Positions 16,762-26,485 of a DNA stretch of 55,203 nucleotides are shown piece after piece. Source of the DNA: Bacteroidota bacterium (GTDB taxonomy: Bacteria > Bacteroidota > Bacteroidia > Flavobacteriales_D > Crocinitomicaceae); contig VGML01000001.1 of NCBI GenBank assembly GCA_016866415.1, positions 1 through 55,203 of the forward strand. Reading direction: 5' to 3'. The position numbers and the translations under genes are program-made. A model generated the notes under the pieces. That model searched no databases and was not told the origin of the DNA. It saw nothing but the letters and a program-made list of their open reading frames with translations. Within the stretch, counting starts at the first letter, position 1, and every line of letters starts with the position of its first letter.

Positions 16762-17742
16762 ATGGCAAGCCAAGTTGTTGAACCAATTTTACTGGAAAAT
16801 AATAATCGATTTGTATTATTTCCAATCCAACATGACGATATTTGGAGCTTTTATAAAAGAGCCGAAGCTAGTTTTTGGACGGCAGAAGAAATTGATTTGT
16901 CTCCTGATATTATTGATTGGGAAAAGAAATTGAATGATGACGAGCGCCATTTTGTAAAACATGTTTTGGCATTCTTTGCTGCTTCTGATGGAATTGTAAA
17001 TGAAAACTTAGCTGAGAATTTCCTTTCCGAGGTTCAATATACGGAAGCTAAATTCTTTTATGGTTTTCAAATCACCATTGAAAACATTCACTCTGAAACA
17101 TACTCGCTTCTTATTGACACCTACATAAAGGATACAGCGGAGAAAAACCACTTATTCAATGCGATTGACACCCTGGACTGTGTAAAGAAAAAAGCGGATT
17201 GGGCTCTGCGTTGGATTGAGAAGGGGTCTTTTGCTGAAAGATTGGTTGCGTTTGCAGCAGTGGAAGGAATCTTTTTTTCTGGCTCTTTCTGTTCGATTTT
17301 CTGGTTAAAGAAAAGAGGGTTGATGCCCGGGTTATCGTTTTCAAATGAATTGATTTCTCGCGACGAAGGATTACATTGTGATTTTGCCTGTTTACTATAT
17401 ACGAAACACCTAATTAACAGACTACCAAAAGAGCAAGTTCAACAAATCATCACCGATGCCGTCGAAATAGAAAAAGAATTTATTCTTGATGCGCTTCCTG
17501 TGAAGTTAATTGGAATGAATAGCGTTTTAATGAGTCAATATATTGAGTTCGTTGCCGATCGCTTGTTGTTAGAGTTAGGAAATGAAAAAGTTTATAATGT
17601 TTCCAACCCATTTGACTTCATGGAAATGATTTCAATTCAAGGCAAGACAAACTTTTTTGAAAAACGAGTAGGAGAGTATCAAAAAGCGGGAGTGCTAGCA
17701 GGAAAAGAAAACCAAACATTTAGTTTGGACGAAGAATTTTAA
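16762..17742 (+). CDS. nrdB: Ribonucleoside-diphosphate reductase, small subunit (class I)
   Basis: A 326-residue beta subunit of class I ribonucleotide reductase. The radical/metal site is intact: Asp45 (EEIDLS), Glu107, His110 and the radical Tyr114 (ENIHSETY), and the second Glu/His set in AAVEGIFFSGSF and SRDEGLHCDF. The protein generates the tyrosyl radical used by the large subunit to reduce nucleoside diphosphates. nrdA follows after 22 bp. The order nrdB-nrdA and the long leader point to a dedicated operon. Confidence 0.95.
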   Translation: MASQVVEPILLENNNRFVLFPIQHDDIWSFYKRAEASFWTAEEIDLSPDIIDWEKKLNDDERHFVKHVLAFFAASDGIVNENLAENFLSEVQYTEAKFFYGFQITIENIHSETYSLLIDTYIKDTAEKNHLFNAIDTLDCVKKKADWALRWIEKGSFAERLVAFAAVEGIFFSGSFCSIFWLKKRGLMPGLSFSNELISRDEGLHCDFACLLYTKHLINRLPKEQVQQIITDAVEIEKEFILDALPVKLIGMNSVLMSQYIEFVADRLLLELGNEKVYNVSNPFDFMEMISIQGKTNFFEKRVGEYQKAGVLAGKENQTFSLDEEF

Positions 17743-17764
17743 TAGAATTAATTTAAGTTTAGAG

Positions 17765-20125
17765 ATGTACGTAGTTAAAAGAGACGGAAGAAAAGAAGCT
17801 GTGAAATTTGATAAAATCACGGCACGAATTGTTAAAATGTGCTATGGCTTGGATCCTTTAGTGACACCTGAGTTAGTTGCAATGAAGGTAATTGAAGGAA
17901 TTTATGATGGTGTATCAACATCGAATTTGGACAATCTAGCAGCAGAAGTTGCAGCGGCAAAAACCATTGATCACCCAGATTATGCTTTGTTAGCTTCTCG
18001 AATTGCTGTTTCTAACTTACATAAGGAAACGAAGAAAACCTTTTCTGAAGTAATGTTTGATTTGTATCATTACATTGATCCAAAGACCGGGCAAAAAGCA
18101 TCTCTGTTGGCTGAGGATGTTTACAATGTGGTTATGGACAACAAAGATGTTTTGGATTCAAGCATTATTTACGACCGTGATTTTCGTTATGACTACTTTG
18201 GTTTTAAAACATTGACACGTTCCTATTTGATGAAACTTAATGGGGAAATTGCTGAGCGACCACAACAAATGTTGATGCGTGTTTCATTAGGAATTCATAA
18301 AACAGACGTACAAGCAGCTATTAAAACATACAACTTAATGTCTGAAGGCTGGTTTACACATGCTACACCAACATTATTTAATGCCGGAACACCAAAACCG
18401 CAAATGTCGTCTTGTTTCTTGTTGACAATGAAAGAAGATAGCATCGAAGGAATCTATGATACGTTAAAATCATGCGCTCAGATTTCTCAGTCAGCAGGTG
18501 GAATTGGGTTAGCTATTCACGATATTCGTGCTACGGGGTCCTATATCAAAGGAACAAATGGAACATCAAACGGAATTGTGCCTATGTTACGTGTTTTCAA
18601 CGATACTGCGCGTTATGTTGACCAAGGTGGAGGGAAAAGAAAAGGTTCATTCGCGATGTACATTGAGCCTTGGCACGCTGATGTTTTTGACTTCTTAGAT
18701 TTAAAGAAAAATCACGGTAAAGAAGAGCAACGAGCACGCGATTTGTTTTACGCACTTTGGATTCCGGATTTATTCATGAAACGTGTAAAAGAGAACGGTG
18801 ATTGGACTTTGATTTGTCCGCATGAGTGTCCAGGTCTTTCTGAAACACACAGTGCTGAATTTGAAGCGCTTTACACGAAATACGAAAAAGAAGGAAAAGG
18901 ACGTAAGACGATCAAAGCTCAGGATTTATGGTTTAAAATACTTGAATCTCAAATCGAAACAGGAACGCCTTACATGTTGTATAAAGACGCAGCGAATGCT
19001 AAATCTAATCAACAAAACTTAGGAACAATCAAGTCGTCAAACTTATGTACTGAAATAATCGAATACACGGCTCCTGATGAGGTTGCTGTTTGTAATCTAG
19101 CATCTATTGCTTTGCCTAAATATGTGACCGAAAACGGAACTTTCGATCACGATAAATTATTCGAAGTAACATATCAAGCTACGTTGAACTTGAATAAAAT
19201 CATTGATGAAAATTACTATCCTGTTGAAGAAGCAAAAAATTCGAACTTGCGTCACCGACCTATTGGTTTAGGAGTTCAAGGATTGGCTGATGCGTTCATC
19301 ATGATGGGATTTCCATTTGAATCTGAAGAGGCAAGAGTTTTGAATCGCGAGATTTTTGAAACGATTTATTACGCTTCGATGACTGCTTCTAAGGATTTAG
19401 CAAAATTCAACGGTCCATATGAAACATATGAAGGTTCACCCGTTTCAAAAGGAATTTTCCAATTTGATATGTGGGGAGTAACGCCAACTGCTCGTTGGGA
19501 ATGGGATGTTTTGAAAGAAGAAGTTAAGACACATGGTGTAAGAAATTCCTTATTGCTTGCTCCGATGCCAACTGCATCTACCGCTCAAATCTTAGGAAAT
19601 AATGAGTGTTTTGAACCATATACATCAAATATTTATACACGTCGTGTTTTATCAGGTGAGTTTATCATTGTGAACAAACACCTTCTGAAAGATCTTGTCA
19701 GAGAAGGTTTGTGGAATAAAGACATGCGTCAAAAAATTGTTGCAGCGAATGGTTCTATCCAAAACATCAATGAGATTCCTCAACGACTGAAAGATTTGTA
19801 CAAAACAGCTTGGGAAATATCTCAAAAAGCAATTATTGATCAAGCTGCAGATCGTGGAGCATACATCTGTCAAAGTCAATCCTTGAATATTTTCATGGAG
19901 AATGCAAACTTTGGTAAGTTGACCTCCATGCATTTCTATGGTTGGGAAAAAGGATTGAAAACAGGAATGTATTACCTCCGAACAAAAGCCGCTACAGATG
20001 CGATTAAGTTTACTATCGACAAATCAGTAGTTGAAGAGTCGGCTGCTCAATCCATTGAAGATCAACAAGCCGCAATCGCTTGTTCACTTGACAATCCAGA
20101 AGGATGTGAAATGTGTTCCGGGTAG
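17765..20125 (+). CDS. nrdA: Ribonucleoside-diphosphate reductase, large subunit (class I)
   Basis: A 786-residue alpha subunit. An N-terminal ATP-cone (MYVVKRDGRKEAVKFDKI) supplies overall allosteric control by ATP/dATP. The catalytic residues are visible: Cys in QMSSCFLLT, the NxCxE motif SSNLCTEI with the thiyl Cys, and the partner Cys in VAVCNLAS. The C-terminal redox pair is CEMC, four residues before the stop. A 71-bp tandem repeat starts within the last codons, so the codon for the final redox Cys and the stop lie inside the first repeat copy. Confidence 0.96.
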   Translation: MYVVKRDGRKEAVKFDKITARIVKMCYGLDPLVTPELVAMKVIEGIYDGVSTSNLDNLAAEVAAAKTIDHPDYALLASRIAVSNLHKETKKTFSEVMFDLYHYIDPKTGQKASLLAEDVYNVVMDNKDVLDSSIIYDRDFRYDYFGFKTLTRSYLMKLNGEIAERPQQMLMRVSLGIHKTDVQAAIKTYNLMSEGWFTHATPTLFNAGTPKPQMSSCFLLTMKEDSIEGIYDTLKSCAQISQSAGGIGLAIHDIRATGSYIKGTNGTSNGIVPMLRVFNDTARYVDQGGGKRKGSFAMYIEPWHADVFDFLDLKKNHGKEEQRARDLFYALWIPDLFMKRVKENGDWTLICPHECPGLSETHSAEFEALYTKYEKEGKGRKTIKAQDLWFKILESQIETGTPYMLYKDAANAKSNQQNLGTIKSSNLCTEIIEYTAPDEVAVCNLASIALPKYVTENGTFDHDKLFEVTYQATLNLNKIIDENYYPVEEAKNSNLRHRPIGLGVQGLADAFIMMGFPFESEEARVLNREIFETIYYASMTASKDLAKFNGPYETYEGSPVSKGIFQFDMWGVTPTARWEWDVLKEEVKTHGVRNSLLLAPMPTASTAQILGNNECFEPYTSNIYTRRVLSGEFIIVNKHLLKDLVREGLWNKDMRQKIVAANGSIQNINEIPQRLKDLYKTAWEISQKAIIDQAADRGAYICQSQSLNIFMENANFGKLTSMHFYGWEKGLKTGMYYLRTKAATDAIKFTIDKSVVEESAAQSIEDQQAAIACSLDNPEGCEMCSG

Positions 20126-20274
20126 AAGCGACGCCAGTCGGTTATAGACGGAACGGAAATTCACGAGCTTGTTCTCGCTAAATGTGTTCCGGGTAGAAGC
20201 GACGCCAGTCGGTTATAGACGGAACGGAAATTCACGAGCTTGTTCTCGCTAAATGTGTTCCGGGTAGAAGCGAC
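20111..20274 (+). repeat. 71-bp tandem repeat (2.3 copies) overlapping the nrdA 3' end, REP-like hairpins
   Basis: Copies 20111-20181 and 20182-20252 are identical, followed by 22 nt of a third (20253-20274). Each copy begins with the last sense codons and stop of nrdA (ATGTGTTCCGGGTAG). The unit contains a small hairpin CGAC-gcca-GTCG. It also has a larger one formed by CGGAAC and GTTCCG around CGAG-cttgtt-CTCG. GTAG followed by a GC-richer hairpin is reminiscent of REP elements. The sequence is visibly more GC-rich than its surroundings. Confidence 0.85.
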
Positions 20275-20307
20275 AGAATTCGGAAAGATAATAAATATTA
20301 AAAATCA

Positions 20308-20342
20308 AGAAACCTCATTCATTTCTGATGAGGTTTCTTTTT
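20308..20342 (+). terminator. Intrinsic terminator after nrdBA
   Basis: AGAAACCTCAT (20308-20318) pairs with ATGAGGTTTCT (20328-20338) across a 9-nt loop and runs into a T-rich tract. It lies downstream of nrdA and its repeats. Confidence 0.8.
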
Positions 20343-20427
20343 TATGTCTCAACTAACTAATAGTTCAAAGGATTAAATACTGAAAAACGTCTTATTATCT
20401 TTTTGTCCTACAGTCTAAAAATCAATA

Positions 20428-22308
20428 TCACTTCTTATCCAGCCCATCAAAATTTTTAAAGTACTCTAGAAATAAAGCCTCACTGTGGCTTTTTGACTTT
20501 TGAAACTTAGTCTTGGTAAACGTATTTTCCGTGTAACTTTTGCTATCAAAATTATAGAGCAAACTTCCTTTCGGATTAATGAAACCATATCCGCGGATTG
20601 TGGCGTGGAAAGCGAATTGTTTTACATTTGGACTTAGTAAATCCTTACTGAATTTGAATGCATCCGATTTGATTCTTAACTGATGCAGCAATGTTGCGGC
20701 TAAATCTGCTTGGGATCCAATGTTTTTATAAACAGAGCCTCGTTTAGACTTTTGGACAGGCTCACCATAGATGAGAATTGGAATTCTGAAAAACTTAGTG
20801 CTGTAAGGTTCTGGAAACTCAGGAGAGCCATGACTATGGTCTGCTACAAAAACAAAAACCGTGTTTTTATACCACTTTTGTTTTTTCGCTTTTTTAATGA
20901 ATTCTCCGATGCATTTGTCCGAATATTGAATGGAATTCATGAAATCCGACTCCGCCCCTTTCCATTTTTCTTTTCCTGTTTTGGGATAATCGAACGGGGC
21001 GTGCGTGCTTCCCGTAAAAGCGCATTGCATAAATGGTGGCTTACTTGAATTAATTTCTTGAAGAAAGAATTTGAATAAATCCTTGTCGTGATATGTCAGT
21101 TTTCCGTGTTCAAGGCCAGCGGGAAAATCATCCTCATCCAAAACCTTATCAAACTGATGTTCGACAATAAAACTTTCGATGTTCCCATACTTCAAATCTC
21201 CCGCAAACGTGTAGGAAGAAAAATAGCCATACGGTTTCAGTAATTGATTGATTGATTTAATCTTTCTATGTTTTTCTGGGTATAAGGAGATTGCTACTTC
21301 TGGAATTCCGGGATAACCAGCAAGAATGGATGTGTTTCCAATTTCTGAAGTTGTATTGGTTGCGTAAATGTTGGAGAATAAAACGCCTTCTTTAGCTAAT
21401 TTATCAAAATTTGGTGTTGCCCCTTTTGTATTACTCAAACATCCGATTGCATTTGCCGTCCAACTTTCGAGAATAACAAAAACGAGATTTGGTTTGGAGT
21501 CTGTGAGAATGTAATTTTCATGATTTCGGTCAAAATCGAAAAGCGGCTGAACTATTTTTTCGGATTTCCTTTCTTCTATTTTTGGTAAAATATCGCTGAA
21601 ATCTGTTTTCATGTATAGAAAATAGCTATTCCCGAAGAAATAAGTCGAATTGATGGAAACATCATTTATTTTATGTTCTTTTGAAAAACACGCCGAATCA
21701 ATGTTGATAGGAATTTGCTGCCATCCTCCTCGGGCAAACAAAAAACAAAAACCGATTAACAAGGGAAACGCAAGCAACAGAAATGAACGGTCTTTCCAAT
21801 TTGCTGCTACAACTTCAAATCTTCTAGCAGGAAGTAATTTTTTAATTATAAAATAGGCCACAATTCCTTCAAATAATAAAAACAAAGTGAAATAGATCGT
21901 CATTGAATAATCTGCCGTTCTGAACACCTCATCTGGGTTGGAAAGATGCATAAAAACCCGAGATGTCAATTTGTGATTCCACTCGAAATATGCATTTACT
22001 TCTGCACTGTGTATGATGGAAACAGCCAAAATTTCAATTCCAAAAACGACATAAAATAAAATTCGAAGCCCTTTGTGATTATTGAATTTTAGCAAAAAAA
22101 CAACAAAAAGAGGAATAACAGACAAAAAACCAGCTGTTGCTAAATCCAATCTTAACGAATAGATGAAAATTAAGGGAAAACTAAAACTCGCTTTTTCAAA
22201 AACATCGTAATGAATAATAGAAAAAAGAAGCCTCTGAACATCAAAAAGCAAGATCCAAAAGACGAGCAGCAGCAGAAAATTTCGAATTAATATTTTTGTA
22301 ATATTCAC
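20428..22308 (-). CDS. LTA synthase-like membrane sulfatase-fold enzyme (phosphoglycerol/phosphoethanolamine transferase type)
   Basis: A 626-residue protein with GTG start. Five N-terminal membrane helices (FLLLLVFWILLFDVQRLLF through LLLAFPLLIGFCFLFARGG) precede an extracytoplasmic sulfatase-fold domain (about 265-600). Metal and catalytic positions visible are Glu in VFVILESW, a candidate nucleophile Thr in TNTTSEIGNTS, and Asp-His in VADHSHG. The architecture equals LtaS/OpgB-type enzymes, which transfer head groups from lipids. Gram-negative Bacteroidota do not make classical lipoteichoic acid, so the acceptor is unknown here. Confidence 0.85.
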   Translation of the reverse strand: MNITKILIRNFLLLLVFWILLFDVQRLLFSIIHYDVFEKASFSFPLIFIYSLRLDLATAGFLSVIPLFVVFLLKFNNHKGLRILFYVVFGIEILAVSIIHSAEVNAYFEWNHKLTSRVFMHLSNPDEVFRTADYSMTIYFTLFLLFEGIVAYFIIKKLLPARRFEVVAANWKDRSFLLLAFPLLIGFCFLFARGGWQQIPINIDSACFSKEHKINDVSINSTYFFGNSYFLYMKTDFSDILPKIEERKSEKIVQPLFDFDRNHENYILTDSKPNLVFVILESWTANAIGCLSNTKGATPNFDKLAKEGVLFSNIYATNTTSEIGNTSILAGYPGIPEVAISLYPEKHRKIKSINQLLKPYGYFSSYTFAGDLKYGNIESFIVEHQFDKVLDEDDFPAGLEHGKLTYHDKDLFKFFLQEINSSKPPFMQCAFTGSTHAPFDYPKTGKEKWKGAESDFMNSIQYSDKCIGEFIKKAKKQKWYKNTVFVFVADHSHGSPEFPEPYSTKFFRIPILIYGEPVQKSKRGSVYKNIGSQADLAATLLHQLRIKSDAFKFSKDLLSPNVKQFAFHATIRGYGFINPKGSLLYNFDSKSYTENTFTKTKFQKSKSHSEALFLEYFKNFDGLDKK

Positions 22309-22472
22309 TTAACAAAGGTATGAATTCAATTTAACTTGTCTTTTTAGTTAACTAACTGTCATTTTAGTCCATCTTATTAGGTTTCAGATTAGAAGATTTA
22401 TCAAGATAACCGAACAAGCAATCTCTAATCAATTCATACGTTTATTTAACACAACAACTTATCTTCGTGTTA

Positions 22473-25400
22473 ATGTCCTTTCGACTAACGTTTTTTCTAC
22501 TTATCCTGTATTTTCTGCCCAAGTTTTTGGTGGCGCAGGAAGGAAGTTGGCGTGAACTGAGAAGACAGGTAGGAACTGAGGTAATTCAACTAGACACATT
22601 GAGTATTTATCCGAATTCATTTGTTGTGAAAAAAGGAGAAATTCCGTTGTCGGAAAAAGAGTATGTTGTTGATTATTTTAAAGGTACTTTTCAACTGAAA
22701 AAACCAATTTCAGACACACTTTATTTTACCTTTCAGGTTTTTCCATTTCAACTCACTCAAAGTGTTCGTAAACGAGAAGAAACAATCATTTACAATCAAG
22801 ATAAAGGTGATAGAGATCTTTTTAAAATTGAAAACAAGGTAACAGTCAACGATCTATTTGGCGGAAGTGAATTAAATAAGAAAGGAAGCATTTCACGCGG
22901 AGTTTCCTTTGGAAACAATCAAGATCTTGGGATTAATTCGTCTTTGAATTTGGAGTTGAACGGTGAACTTACTCCGAATTTGAAGGTTTTGGCCTCTGTT
23001 TCGGATGCTAATCTGCCAATACAACCAGATGGAAACACCAATAAACTACAGGAGTTTGACCAGGTTTTTATCCAGGTATACAACGATCGTTTGAAAGTTG
23101 TTGCTGGAGATTTTTGGATCAGTAAGCCGATGGGTTATTTTTTGACTTATAAAAAACGTGGACAAGGATTAACTTCCGAATTCAAATGGAATACGGCTAA
23201 AAATAACGAGTGGAAAACCCAAATTAGTGGCGCTTTATCCAAAGGAAAGTTCAATCGACAAATCATACAAGGAATTGAGTCAAATCAAGGGCCTTATCGA
23301 CTTCGCGGAGCTGAAAACGAACCATTTATTTTGATTTTGGCAGGAACAGAGCGAATTTACATTGATGGTCGTCTTTTGGAAAGAGGCCAAGAGTTTGATT
23401 ATGTGATTGATTACAATTCTTCTGAGCTTACGTTTACCTCTCGCAACCTCATTACGAAAGACACACGAATCGTCGCAGAATTTCAGTATTCAGATCAAAA
23501 CTATGCAAGATCCCTAGTTCAAAATTCGACCACATACACGGGCAAGAAACTCAATTTTTGGATTAATGCGTATTCTGAACAAGACGCGAAGAATCAATCG
23601 TTACAACAGGAATTGAGTGGATCACAGAAACAATATTTAACTCAAATTGGTGATAGTTTGGAGTTAGCACGAATTAATAGTATCGATTCTGTCGGGTTCA
23701 TTGATAATCAAGTGCTCTACAAAATGATTGATTCGTTGGGATATGATTCCGTTTTGGTTTATAGTATAAACCCTGATTCAGCTAAGTTCAGAGCGTCATT
23801 TCAATTCGTAGGACAAAACAAAGGTGATTACGTGCTCGATAATTTTAACGCTTTTGGTAAGGTTTTTCGATGGGTTGTTCCAATTGGCGGAGTTCCTCAA
23901 GGTGATTATGCGCCAAGTCGACTGATTATCACACCAAAAAGAAAGCAGTTGGTGAGTTCTGGTATTTCAATTCGGTTATCTCCAAAAGTTTCTCTTGAGT
24001 CTGAAATGGCTCTTTCGACGAACGACTTGAACTCCTTTTCAAAACTGAATAGTTCAGATGATCAAGGATATGCCAACCGAACAAAAATCAAATCGGCGCT
24101 TCCTTTTGGAAAAGACACTACTGCGGGTTGGCAACTTGAAAATGCGGCAGAAATAGAACTTCTATCGACTCATTTCAGTCCGATTGAGCAATATCGAAAA
24201 GTGGAATTCGACCGTGATTGGAATACGCGTAACAAAGGATTTGTTGGTTCTCAGCGAGTTGCGAATTTGTCATCTACGTTGAAAAACAAGCGAAATGGAT
24301 TTATGAATTTGGAAGGCCAACATTTCTCAATTGGAAGTGACTATTTCGGGAATCGCTTGGCATCAGAGGGAAATTGGAGGCAGCTAGGTTGGTCTGCAAA
24401 ATGGGATGGTAGTTTTCTTTCTTCTAAAAACAAACAATCGAATGTAAACCCTAGTCAAAATTATTCGGATAATATATTTTTAAGACATCGCGCAGATATT
24501 TCGAGGGATTTTAAATCAATAAAAATCGGATACATTGACGATCACGAGCGAAATGAATTTCGAAGTTCATCCAATAAAATAAGTCCATTGAGCTACCAAT
24601 TTTTCGATTATCAATTTTATCTTTCAAGTGGTGATTCCTCCAAAACGTTTTTCAAGCTTTTTTATCGTGAGCGTTTCGACCAACGAGCAGATAGTTCTCG
24701 CTTAAAGCCTGTAGCTAAAGCAATTACCGCAGGAGGTGAAATCAAACTAGCCGAGTTAAAAAACCAACGATTAAATATCATTGCTGCGTATCGTTCATTG
24801 CGAGTTTCAGATACTATTTTACTTGTTCAAACGCCTGAAAACTCAATGGTTGGAAGAATTGACTACGAGGCAAGGTGGTGGAAAAATGCATTGACCTGGA
24901 ATACGTTTTATGAGATGGGATCGGGCTTGGAACAAAAACGCGAATTTCAATATTTGAAAGTAAACGATGGGCAAGGAATTTATGCCTGGGTTGATTACAA
25001 CGGAGACGAAATCAAAGATCTAAACGAATTTGAAATAGCCCAATTTATAGACCAAGCGAGCTATGTTCGAATTTTTATTCCGAGTAATACCTATATAAAA
25101 ACGTATTCAAATGAGTTCAATCAAAGCATATTTTGGAGACCGGAGCGAATATGGACAAATAAATCAACTTTTTATAAATTCCTTTCCCGCTTTTCCAATC
25201 AGGCACGCGTCCGTATTAATCGAAAAATCAACGCTTTTGATCCAAATGAAGCCTTCAATCCGTTTGCGACAACAATTAATGACCAAAATTTAGTGAGCAC
25301 CAATTCGACGCTGAAAAACTCTCTTTTTTTCAACCGAACATCAAGTATTATTAATGCAGAATACAGTATTCAAGATGTGCGCGCAAAAACCCTACTTGCA

Positions 25401-25946
25401 AGTGGGTTCGATTCAAAGCACAATGCGTCTCAAGAATTTTCTGTGCGATGGAACATTCGGCCAACTTTTTCAATCGAGGTTAAAGGTCTACTTGGAACAA
25501 AGGAATCATTTGCAGATTATACTATCGGAAGAAACTATAAATATGATTACAAGACGGTTCAACCAAGTTTGATTTATCAGCCCTCAACGATTTTTAGAAT
25601 TTCCCTTGATGGAAGAATTTCAGAAAAAGGAAACGCGCAAGAATTGGGAGGAGAGAAGTGTTCGCTTTTAGAGCTGAGAAGTAATTTGAAATACAATCAA
25701 ACGGAAAAAGGCAGTTTTCAGGCAGAATTTAAAACCGTTCGGATGAATTTTGAAGGAAATAATAATTCTGCGATCGGATTTGAATTGTTGGAGTCACTGA
25801 AACCAGGAGTTAACTATACCTGGAACATCAGCTATCAACGAAACGTTTCTAAAAATCTACAACTTTCCATTCAATATTTAGGAAGAAAATCAGAAAATTC
25901 TCGCTTGATTCAAAGCGGAACGATGGAAGTACGTGCGTTTTTCTAA
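22473..25946 (+). CDS. Large predicted outer-membrane beta-barrel protein of unknown function
   Basis: The product is about 1157 residues from the ATG at 22473 (MSFRLTFFLLILYFLPKFLVAQ, a signal peptide). A GTG two codons upstream is also possible. The segment SISRGVSFGNNQDLGINSSLNLELNG ... VLASVSDANLPIQPDGNTNKLQEFDQVFIQV is a conserved block in large Bacteroidota surface barrels. Alternating beta-strand pattern runs through the C-terminal half, and the protein ends in Phe (MEVRAFF), the usual BAM recognition residue. TATCTTCG at 22460-22467 resembles a -7 element and would give an almost leaderless mRNA. Function is unknown. Confidence 0.7.
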   Translation: MSFRLTFFLLILYFLPKFLVAQEGSWRELRRQVGTEVIQLDTLSIYPNSFVVKKGEIPLSEKEYVVDYFKGTFQLKKPISDTLYFTFQVFPFQLTQSVRKREETIIYNQDKGDRDLFKIENKVTVNDLFGGSELNKKGSISRGVSFGNNQDLGINSSLNLELNGELTPNLKVLASVSDANLPIQPDGNTNKLQEFDQVFIQVYNDRLKVVAGDFWISKPMGYFLTYKKRGQGLTSEFKWNTAKNNEWKTQISGALSKGKFNRQIIQGIESNQGPYRLRGAENEPFILILAGTERIYIDGRLLERGQEFDYVIDYNSSELTFTSRNLITKDTRIVAEFQYSDQNYARSLVQNSTTYTGKKLNFWINAYSEQDAKNQSLQQELSGSQKQYLTQIGDSLELARINSIDSVGFIDNQVLYKMIDSLGYDSVLVYSINPDSAKFRASFQFVGQNKGDYVLDNFNAFGKVFRWVVPIGGVPQGDYAPSRLIITPKRKQLVSSGISIRLSPKVSLESEMALSTNDLNSFSKLNSSDDQGYANRTKIKSALPFGKDTTAGWQLENAAEIELLSTHFSPIEQYRKVEFDRDWNTRNKGFVGSQRVANLSSTLKNKRNGFMNLEGQHFSIGSDYFGNRLASEGNWRQLGWSAKWDGSFLSSKNKQSNVNPSQNYSDNIFLRHRADISRDFKSIKIGYIDDHERNEFRSSSNKISPLSYQFFDYQFYLSSGDSSKTFFKLFYRERFDQRADSSRLKPVAKAITAGGEIKLAELKNQRLNIIAAYRSLRVSDTILLVQTPENSMVGRIDYEARWWKNALTWNTFYEMGSGLEQKREFQYLKVNDGQGIYAWVDYNGDEIKDLNEFEIAQFIDQASYVRIFIPSNTYIKTYSNEFNQSIFWRPERIWTNKSTFYKFLSRFSNQARVRINRKINAFDPNEAFNPFATTINDQNLVSTNSTLKNSLFFNRTSSIINAEYSIQDVRAKTLLASGFDSKHNASQEFSVRWNIRPTFSIEVKGLLGTKESFADYTIGRNYKYDYKTVQPSLIYQPSTIFRISLDGRISEKGNAQELGGEKCSLLELRSNLKYNQTEKGSFQAEFKTVRMNFEGNNNSAIGFELLESLKPGVNYTWNISYQRNVSKNLQLSIQYLGRKSENSRLIQSGTMEVRAFF

Positions 25947-25948
25947 TT

Positions 25949-26446
25949 TTACCGTGGTTTTGGGCCGATGTATTCCATACATGGATTTAGGCCAACGAAA
26001 CATTTCTCAGATAAAGTAATTGTAACATTGGTTTTATCTTTCACTTCAAACGTAAAATCAGGTGTCGCTTTCCATGATTCGACCACTTCAACACCAACAA
26101 AAGCATACATTTCACTATCCGGTTTACGGAATTTTTGTTGAATTTCTTCGATGGTCAACATTTTATCTGAACGAAAAACCCTGTAATTTCCTGACTTTAG
26201 CTTTCCTCCCCACTTTCCTAATGAATCCAAGGAAATCCATTTTTCAAGATTGTACAACTTTGAATCATCACTCAGTTTATAAATAACTACTTTTTCATTT
26301 GCGTAAGGCGTTTTCGTTCCTTTTGCCATTTCTGCTGTTGGTTTTGCGCCACCGCAATATGGTTTCCAAGTTTCAACAACCAGAGCTACTTTCTGAGAAG
26401 AGCAAGAAGTTAGAACAAGTAGCATTAGAATGCTTAAGTATTTCAT
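25949..26446 (-). CDS. Lipoprotein of unknown function
   Basis: A 165-residue protein with a lipoprotein signal (MKYLSILMLLVLTSCSS). The mature part has a beta-rich pattern (NEKVVIYKLSDDSKLYNLEKWISLDSLGKWGGKLKSGNYRVF) resembling a single Ig-like/transthyretin-type domain, and three later cysteines (CGG, KCF, PCMEY). No family was recognised. It is convergent with the barrel gene with a 2-nt gap. Confidence 0.6.
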   Translation of the reverse strand: MKYLSILMLLVLTSCSSQKVALVVETWKPYCGGAKPTAEMAKGTKTPYANEKVVIYKLSDDSKLYNLEKWISLDSLGKWGGKLKSGNYRVFRSDKMLTIEEIQQKFRKPDSEMYAFVGVEVVESWKATPDFTFEVKDKTNVTITLSEKCFVGLNPCMEYIGPKPR

Positions 26447-26485
26447 ACGTGTTTTTTGAAACGTTAAACTAAAATCTTGCCAAAA

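Noticed and set aside
20111..20274. CRISPR array
   Set aside because: The copies are adjacent without unique spacers and the unit overlaps a coding end, so it is a plain tandem duplication.
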